Shown: positions 57,170-64,000 of the stretch, piece by piece
How the letters are laid out: the number at the start of each line of letters is the position of its first letter
Numbering within the stretch: position 1 is the stretch's first letter
DNA from: Chrysomallon squamiferum
Lineage: Eukaryota; Mollusca; Gastropoda; Neomphalida; Peltospiridae
DNA: 64,000 nucleotides
Assembly: GCA_012295275.1 (NCBI GenBank)
Contig: CM022674.1
Location: 2,170,742 to 2,234,741, forward strand
Reading direction: 5' to 3'
The notes under the pieces: generated by a model
Told to the model about the DNA's origin: nothing
Seen by the model: the letters and a program-made list of their open reading frames with translations, nothing else
The model's database searches: none
Made by a program: the position numbers and the translations under genes

Positions 57170-57281
57170 ATTTATATTTATTTATTTATTTATCTAACTT
57201 GTTAGTTAGTTAGTTTGTTAGTTTCTTAATTATTTAGTTAATAATAGTAACAACAACAAAAACAAGAACAATAACAATAAC

Positions 57282-57322
<41 letters not shown>

Positions 57323-57420
57323 TAATAAAAATAAATAAAGGAATAAATAAAGAAAAAAAAAAAAAAAAAAAAAAAAAAAGAGAGAGAGAAAGAAAAAAAA
57401 AAATAAATAAATAAATAACA
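57170..57420. repeat. TTTA, GTTA, (AAT)n, AAAT and poly-A tracts
   Basis: TTTA/GTTA units to about 57240, an AAT array at about 57281-57319, a poly-A run at about 57352-57379 and AAAT at the end. Confidence 0.9.
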
Positions 57421-57559
57421 GAAAACGAAACATTCACGCAGAAACAAAACGCAAACAAAAATCTTTCCTGAAATTATTTCGCACGAAATTCTGACATTTC
57501 CAGAATGCGTGCGTGTGTGTTTTTTTGTTTTTGTTTTTTTTCCCCTCTTCGTTATTTAT

Positions 57560-57710
57560 TAAGTTCTAATTTGCACGCCCGGCACCAGATGCAGGTCTGC
57601 TTCCACCCCCAGGGGAGGTGCGGTCGTTAATTACCAGGAAGGGGATCAGCTGTGGCTGGATATTATTCTGATTACCCCGGACTTCGGGAGTACGCAACAA
57701 AATAAACAAC
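57560..57710. promoter_or_regulatory. GC-rich conserved-element-like block
   Basis: About 150 bp of GC-rich unique DNA containing CACCCCCAGGGGAGGTGC (EBF/COE-like CCCNNGGG and partial CTCF resemblance), GTTAATTACC (homeobox), ATCAGCTGTGGC (E-box, Runx-like TGTGG) and CTGATTACCCCGG. The strongest local GC contrast in the right half. Regulatory function inferred. Confidence 0.4.
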
Positions 57711-58049
57711 GGAAAAAAACAAACAAAAATGTAACAAAAGATTTCAGCAGTTGGATGATATTCATTCAGACATGATATTCATTTTCTTTAATGTCGTCAG
57801 ATGATGATAAATAACTTGTAATATATATATATATATATTTTTTTTTTATTGACTTTTTAAAAGATCTATGGATTTTTACTCAGAACCTACCAGACCTCAC
57901 GGAGTCTAGTGGTATATTACTACTAACTCTTGTTTCTGATAGAATCAATTCATATATCTCATGTGTGATGGATCAAACCCGTTTCGTTTTCACCGATTAC
58001 GTTAATTCTCGTTCCAACATTTGCCCTACAACGACAGTACAGTAACAGT

Positions 58050-58562
58050 AACAAGTACAAACAGCATCAGCAGCAATAACTGTTAGCAGTTTTACTACTA
58101 CATTGACTGCAACTGCAGCAAAAACCACAACTACTACTACTTTTGTAACTAAAGTGACTGTAACAAGAACAATCCTACTACTACTACAACTACTATTACT
58201 AGTAGTACTACAAATACAACTACCACTACTGCTACTAGTATTACTATTATTAGTACCACTACTGTTATTACTTCTTCTGCTGCTACTACTACTATAACTA
58301 CTGCTACTACTAGTACTGCCACTACCACTACTATTAATACCAAAGATCCACTGCTACTACTACTACTAATATTATTATTATTATTATGCCATCATGAATT
58401 CTACCATTACTGAAACTATAGCAACGGCAACTAAGACAGCTACTACTGCCATTACCACCACCACTACTACTAATTCTACCATTATTACTACTACGACTAC
58501 AACCACTACCATTACTACTACCAGCAGCATCGTCACCACTACTATTATTATTATTACTACCT

Positions 58563-58626
<64 letters not shown>

Positions 58627-58725
58627 AACTACAACTATTTCAACTTCGACTAGTACAACTGCTATTTAAGGTGCATTATTATTATTATTATTATTATTAT
58701 TTTATTATTACGTAAAATGGACTTT
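58050..58725. repeat. Long (ACT)/(ACC)/(ATT) trinucleotide domain
   Basis: About 650 bp of ACT-dominated trinucleotides with ACC, ATT, AGT, AAC and CTG variants. Pure ACT at about 58562-58625 and ATT at 58676-58702. Thr- and Leu-rich frames are artefacts. Confidence 0.95.
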
Positions 58726-58812
58726 CTCTTTTCGCGCATTGACGGGAATTGATCTTACAACCTGTAACGTCTGAGGAAGGCGCTTCATTTCGTCTACAGT
58801 TCCTCAAATATA
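58703..58812 (-). mobile_element. tRNA-derived SINE remnant
   Basis: On the minus strand TAGACGAAATGAAGCGCC (plus 58780-58797) occupies the box A position. GGTTGTAAGATCAATTCCC (plus 58744-58762) is a box B/T-arm-like segment, with spacing close to tRNA. The 3' side of the element runs into (ATT)n in plus orientation, i.e. a (TAA)n-type tail on the minus strand. Shares its box B word with 41309 and 51350. Confidence 0.4.
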
Positions 58813-58941
58813 GTCCCGACATATTTTACAGAATATACTTTTACTTACGATGCCAGTTTTCAGCGGACGCATCCTTCTCTGAGGGCAATTTAAACACATA
58901 TAACAGTCCCAGATTAAAACCCAGTGCAGTTATTCTGACAA

Positions 58942-58942
58942 G

Positions 58943-58976
<34 letters not shown>
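58942..58976. repeat. Poly-A of about 33 bases
   Basis: A run following TTCTGACAAGA. Confidence 0.95.
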
Positions 58977-58978
<2 letters not shown>

Positions 58979-59109
58979 ATATATATTCTTCAAAGCTGAA
59001 TTATGACAGAACTTCAACCGGGTCACTCATTAGCAACGTTTAATTAGTGCGCGATCAAAAATAGATCTGACGGTAAATCATTATGACTTGAAATTTGTAG
59101 AATATTATC

Positions 59110-59125
59110 AAAAAAAAAAAAAAAG
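59110..59125. repeat. Poly-A tract
   Basis: A run in unique AT-rich DNA. Confidence 0.85.
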
Positions 59126-59269
59126 AGAAGATAATTAATAGGAGTAACTGAGGATAACGGAAGATGTTTTACGGTTCAAAGGGAAGCTGGGAAATGATCA
59201 CTTATAAAATTTCTTGTATTTTTATTTTGACTTAATTGGCGATGGTCTTTTTACATTATTAATGAACGA

Positions 59270-59630
59270 ATTAATGAGTGAATAAATGAATGAATGAATG
59301 AATATAGAAAACTGTAAGAGAGCAGCAGTGGAGACAAAAGCAGCAGAACAACAACAACAACAACGTCAACAACAAGAACAAAAATAGCTGTGACTACAAT
59401 AACATCATCAACGATAATAATAATTGAAAAAACAACAACAGCCACTATCAATACCAACAATAAGAACATCAGCAACAACAACAGCAGTAGTAAAAAAAAC
59501 AAAAAATAAACAAAAAAATACAACAACCAAAAACAAAACAATAACGACAAAACAGCAGCAACAATAACAACAACGGCAAAAAACAACAACAATAATAACA
59601 GTAACAACAACAACAGCAAGAGCACCAGCG
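59270..59630. repeat. AATG run and imperfect (AAC)n domain
   Basis: AATG units at about 59286-59304, then AAC/AGC/AAT/AAA trinucleotide-rich DNA to 59630. Confidence 0.88.
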
Positions 59631-60460
59631 AAATGATAATAACGATTATCATCAACGTCAGTGATGACGATGAAGACTGGAGATAGAAATAATGTTTTGA
59701 CCATCAGATATCAGAAGCTGTTATACCAATTGTATAGTAAGTGGTATTAATATTATACGAACAAGTACACAGTGCAAGTGCAATAGTAAACAGTTTACGA
59801 TCACACGTAACTTGTACATGCTGCTCATTATAACAGATTATCCAGTACATGTCGTCTGTTAGTGAATACACACTGAGAGATCTAAACGACACGAAAACAC
59901 TTCGCTACATCACTCTCATATTGCTAATAAATAAAACAGAAGTCCATCTTACGTACAACTGAAAAAAAAAAAAAAAAAAAAAAATTTTTTATTCGTTTTC
60001 TCTTATTCTGGAATCAGGCTATAACCAGAACAAAAACGATCGCTTTGGGGAAGGGACAGGACAGTTGGCGGATCTGTTGATTTTTTTTTATAATTTTTTT
60101 TTCTTTTATAAGAACGTGCAAGGAAGCGCAAAGCTAGCGTTCATCGCTGGAGACCCAGGCACGAAGCAGGCGAGGCAAAGCAAAGGTTCACGGCAAAAAT
60201 GGCGTAAAAATAATAATTGAATTCGTGACCCGTGCGGGATTCTGTCGGCTGTGTTATAGAAGCATCGCGTAAAAAGGTTTAGACAATGAGTTTGAGTTCT
60301 GAGGGATTCTGCTGCAAGGGCACGTGTGTGCGTGCGTGTGTGTGTGTGTGTGTTCATGGTGAAACGTGTTCTGGATTCTTTCACACAGTGAGCTAGCTGA
60401 CCGCATCTGGCCTGGTTATAGTGGGGTTTTTTTTCTCACAAGTATTAAGTCGAAAACGTG
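59630..60460. other. Unique spacer, CpG-containing around 60110-60290
   Basis: A poly-A/poly-T junction at about 59962-59989 and a short GT array at about 60326-60350. The 60110-60290 part is GC-balanced (GACCCAGGCACGAAGCAGGC). No exon recognised; an open frame on the minus strand lacks domains. Confidence 0.35.
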
Positions 60461-60500
60461 GTATGATGATGGTAACTGCGCGGTTATGAGAAGTTAAAAC

Positions 60501-60600
60501 ATGGAAAAAGGAGAAATAATTGGGTCGCGCGGTACAGATGAAGCAGGATGGATTTCTGAAAGCTGGAATCGTTGCTGGTTAAATAGGAGTTTTAAATTTA
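60501..60600 (+). other. ATG with good start context, open frame into GT repeat
   Basis: AAAACATGGAAA is a favourable start context (A at -3, G at +4). The frame MEKGEIIGSRGTDEAGWISE continues for about 33 non-repetitive codons before entering a GT-rich repeat. No strong donor ends it (only CTG/GTTAAA near 60578). Possible exon, more likely chance. Confidence 0.15.
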
Positions 60601-60828
60601 TATACGTGCGTGTGTCTTGTTTGTTGTGTTTATTTTCCTGCGTGCATGTGTGTGTGTGTGTGCGTGTGCGTGCGCGTGCTGGTTTCTTCAGCACTATCTG
60701 CAGTCATTTTTCATGGTTTTACATGTTAATTTGAATTTAAACTGAATATTTAAAACATGCTTGTGAGAGCGATATAAAAAAATAAAAATAAAAACAACTG
60801 GCCGTTTTTCATTATTAGAAATAGAAAG

Positions 60829-60831
<3 letters not shown>

Positions 60832-60896
<65 letters not shown>

Positions 60897-60897
60897 T
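60832..60897. repeat. (AAT)n array
   Basis: About 22 AAT units. Confidence 0.97.
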
Positions 60898-61154
60898 AAA
60901 GAAAGAACGAAAACAAAATAAATAATAAAGAATGATTATTTTTCTAAGAAAGTAATAATATTAATGAAGGCATCAAAATGTTTTTTAAATCACTAGCAAA
61001 AATGTGTTAGTAACATGATACGAAAAGCTGGGGAAGCCAGAAATAAAACAAAACAAAACAGAATAATAAAATCAAAGAATACCCCCAACTTACGCACACC
61101 ACTCCACAAAACCAAACATACTAAAGACAAAACAATAAAATAACAAACAAACAA

Positions 61155-61157
61155 AAG

Positions 61158-61191
<34 letters not shown>

Positions 61192-61300
61192 GCAGAAGAG
61201 ATAATTACGACTCAAATGGTTTTAAACGTTAAAACGAAACTTTTCATTCTGCAGTTAACATCACATCAAACAAAAGCGTAATTTTTTTTTTTTTTTTTTT
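61155..61300. repeat. Poly-A and poly-T homopolymers
   Basis: An A run at about 61156-61190 and a T run at 61281-61300, inverted and about 90 bp apart. Confidence 0.94.
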
Positions 61301-61746
61301 ACCAAAGTCCATTTCTGAAATATTCACTCAGTTTTAATCTCTGATGTTAAAATCCACCTCACAAAACAAACAGAATTCTGAAAGACATGCCAAACTCCAA
61401 GAGCTTCATTAGATTCGCGAAGTTGAAAATGCATGTTCTTACGACCGTACAACATGAACACGTAATAACTTTTCAACGGTTGGTTTGACTCAAAGCTTTG
61501 TTTCTTCTGCTCGACCAGAAATTTTCGTTTTAAATAAAAGATCGGAACTTCACTGACGTCTGAAATATAGCTTTGCTTAACAACAACATTGCGTGGACTA
61601 AAATAAACTTTGCGACTGAGTTGGATAAGATAACTGTGGAATTTTATCGTTTATTTGAATATATTATTTCATTTGTGAGTGTGTGTGGCCAGATACATTT
61701 TTTTTTCGCGAGTACGGTATTTAAGATTCGTTTTGAGTTTCTGCCT

Positions 61747-61750
<4 letters not shown>

Positions 61751-61816
<66 letters not shown>
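61751..61816. repeat. (CT)n microsatellite
   Basis: About 33 CT units. Confidence 0.97.
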
Positions 61817-61819
<3 letters not shown>

Positions 61820-62125
61820 ATCTGTAATTGTGGAATAAATTCGCGCTAACTGGAATGAATTAAAGGCGGACAAGTCAGAGAAATTTGATGAACGAGGTTG
61901 ATAATGAATACAAGGTAGCCTCGTGTACCATTTGGTAGAAATTTAAATTTATTGTCCATCACGTTCATTAATCGTACCGGTCTTAATAAGAAAGATAACT
62001 CGGATGTGGTGTTGTTAATGGCGGTGTCTGTGTGTAACTCATGCTGTGGGTAATATTTTGTGCGTATATCAGTTTTGTGTGCAAATGTCTTGCAGTATGT
62101 GAGAGTGTGTGGGTATGTGGATATT

Positions 62126-62126
<1 letters not shown>

Positions 62127-62181
<55 letters not shown>

Positions 62182-62203
62182 CTCTCTGTCTGTCTGTGTG
62201 TGT
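62127..62203. repeat. (CT)n then TCTG/GT tract
   Basis: CT at 62131-62178 followed by TCTG and GT units. Confidence 0.95.
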
Positions 62204-62339
62204 CTCATATACATATATGATTGCGTGCACATATTTGTCCACACAAGCATTCTAAACGAATCCGGTAATAAAAGCACTGGCTAACTTTTACGATATACTT
62301 ATAGTGACCCGTACCCTCTGACATATAGTCTCTTTTTAT

Positions 62340-62358
62340 TGACCCTTGACCTTTGACA
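62340..62358 (-). promoter_or_regulatory. Triple nuclear-receptor half site (overlapping DR1)
   Basis: On the plus strand TGACCC-T-TGACCT-T-TGACA gives three half sites with one-base spacers, i.e. AGGTCA-A-GGGTCA and a third half on the minus strand. A GTGACCC half lies at about 62314. DR1 sites bind HNF4/RXR-type receptors; binding here is inferred. Confidence 0.35.
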
Positions 62359-63266
62359 AATGGTCCACTTGTCTGACTTTGATCCTTGTCACGATGGCTC
62401 ATATCTGGACAGTTATACGACGGCCAGGTGAACACAGTTCTGTCACTTTCGTCCATAAAAAGAAAACAATAAACACTGGCTCCTTGTATCTCTCGACACA
62501 CTGAAGATTTAAAGTGATGATATGCTTTATTACATACGTCTGAATCTAACGAATACCATTGCAATCCTTCTTAGGGATTAAATTTGACAATTCTGTGTAA
62601 TGAATAAAGCGTAGAGTTTAAACCAAATTTGGCCTGGTGATTTAATATATTTTTAAACCGATGATATTTTTGGACAAAAAAAGAAAAAAGGACCGTTTGG
62701 ATCAATCTTACATTTTCTAGCTGTTACCACGATGACAACGAAATCTGAATATCCGACAATAAAATGATATCTTCTTTTATCCATTTGGATGCTGAAGCTC
62801 TTCTGTTGATTGGAAATCAACCTGTGTATGTGTCTGTCTGTGTGTCTTTGTCTCTTTGTTTTCATTTTCTTTATTACCGGGCATAAAGATTTTTAAATTT
62901 CTTCTTTTATTCCTGGACTCAGGTTTTTCTGCTTGTTCGCGGACGGTAAAGCATTTCTTATAATTGGACCCGGCAGACTCGACTCTCAGACGTCCCATCT
63001 GCTGACTGCTGTTTCTGTTTTATTTATTGGACTAATTGGACGAGAAACGACAGTTATTTCAGCTGGTCTATCTGTCTGTTCGGGAGACGTTATTTCAGTT
63101 TTAGTAGAAACTTTCCGTTTTTGTCTTTGTAGAATACTGTGTAGTGTTCAGTAGTCTAGTCTCTTTCATGCTGAATTAAATAAAATTAATAAAATTAAAT
63201 AGAATTACAGACAGAATAATTTTAACAGTCTCGATTCTTTCAGCGTTTCTGTCTTTTTGCGTTATT

Positions 63267-63270
<4 letters not shown>

Positions 63271-63326
<56 letters not shown>

Positions 63327-63362
63327 ATCTGTCTGTTTATCTCGCTGTCTGTCTGTCTATCT
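63271..63362. repeat. (CT)n then TCTG/TATC tract
   Basis: CT at 63271-63322, then mixed tetranucleotides. Confidence 0.96.
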
Positions 63363-63462
63363 TTCAAATGTTTTAAGACGACAAATCTACCATTATATAA
63401 TTATATACATCAAAACCTCACAAAGTCTGTTACAAGACACTGGCATATGTATCGTATTTTGA

Positions 63463-63463
<1 letters not shown>

Positions 63464-63500
<37 letters not shown>
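63464..63500. repeat. (CA)n microsatellite
   Basis: About 18 CA units. Confidence 0.97.
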
Positions 63501-63503
<3 letters not shown>

Positions 63504-63699
63504 TAGTGGGATATAACTTTATAAGATGTAATACAGAATGACAGAGTATAAAACTCTTGCACATTATCTCCTATTACGACATTGCATTACACCCCCAGAA
63601 CGCAGTTTGCTTCAGATATATCTAATTATGTACACCAAGTCAAGTATGATAAGATCACATACATTTCCACTTCTGTATTTATGCTTCTAAATTAACATC

Positions 63700-63925
63700 C
63701 CAGATAAATCCTGCTTTTCGCATCTCGGAATAAGCTAATTCAATTTCCAGTCGTATTTGTTTCAAACCTTCTGACACAAATTCTTTCTAACGTTCTTTTT
63801 ATTACCCAATCGCTTTATGCCGCCGAGCGACAATGCGTTTTTTTTAATTGCATTAGCCAACGATTTTAAATAAAATCAGTGATGTTTAACAAACCTGATT
63901 AGACCGATTCCTTCGCGGTTATCGG
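63700..63925. promoter_or_regulatory. Conserved-element-like unique block at window end
   Basis: GC-balanced non-repetitive DNA with AATAAGCTAATTCAATTTCC, TTTAATTGCATTAGCC (POU/homeobox-like ATGCAAAT-type and TAAT cores), TTATGCCGCCGAGCGAC and CTGATTAGACCG. The sequence continues beyond the window. Enhancer or promoter role inferred. Confidence 0.35.
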
Positions 63926-63944
63926 CAAAACTTCCTCGGCGCTG

Positions 63945-64000
63945 GTCGTGTGGCAGTCCTCCTCGGCGAAGGCTAATGTTAGTCGTGTGGCAGTCCTCCT
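63945..64000. repeat. Direct repeat, possibly the edge of a tandem array
   Basis: GTCGTGTGGCAGTCCTCCT occurs at 63945-63963 and identically at 63982-64000 (37-bp offset), each first copy followed by CGGCG-type sequence. The array may continue past the window. Confidence 0.7.

Noticed and set aside
62205-62564. 119-codon minus-strand frame without simple repeats
   Set aside because: It lacks an ATG at its start, contains the DR1 half-site repeats, has AT-rich third positions and no recognisable domain; judged a chance opening, though a transcript would reopen it.

Overview
This window looks like intergenic and/or intronic DNA from an animal nuclear genome, not bacterial or viral DNA. The evidence is the lack of any dense coding region, dozens of long microsatellites, two minisatellites, tRNA-derived SINE remnants, long A/T homopolymers (up to T50), and short open frames that end at GT splice-donor-like sequences. 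Several copies of an AAGGGAGATAA-type motif (12727-12739, 17785-17800, 32147-32160), which I associate from general experience with mollusc non-coding DNA, make a mollusc or other lophotrochozoan the best guess. That is an inference, not a result.

No complete multi-exon gene, rRNA, intact tRNA, transposase or reverse transcriptase is visible. Long open frames in all six frames are low-complexity translations of repeats (poly-Leu/Ser, Arg-Glu, Ile, Tyr, Phe-Ile-Leu). The best gene-like signal is a candidate signal-peptide first exon at 23283-23336 (+). It ends at a GTAAGA donor, has an in-frame stop upstream, and follows a CpG-containing region with several CCAAT/ATTGG boxes. A second is at 56640-57021 (+): an ATGGCGGC start with a 17-residue frame, an NRF1-like site, then a 40-codon ORF with coding-like third-position GC. 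Weaker single-exon candidates lie at 4745-4818 (+), 30748-30849 (-), 38823-38897 (+) and 45914-45949 (+).

Layout. 0-9 kb: unique CpG-containing blocks alternate with poly-A/T, a 22-bp minisatellite (1757-2220) and trinucleotide arrays. 9-20 kb: tetra- and trinucleotide arrays, paired CRE sites, several conserved-element-like blocks (11545, 12500, 14095, 17505) and a 30-bp minisatellite (18878-19380). 20-28 kb: low-complexity DNA around the candidate promoter and exon at 22.8-23.3 kb. 28-64 kb: a dense series of long CT/GA arrays, many arranged as inverted GA...CT pairs, interspersed with CRE, X-box, homeobox and DR1-like sites. A 97%-identical inverted repeat lies at 51923-52113 and 54440-54630, with a SINE between its arms.

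Taken together, the window suggests a gene-poor regulatory landscape: AT-trinucleotide and CT-dinucleotide repeats punctuated by short, more GC-balanced blocks with transcription-factor motifs. Regulatory calls rest on motif content and contrast with their surroundings only, since no cross-species alignment was possible. I see no convincing sign of a new multi-gene biological system; the findings list gives the items worth testing.
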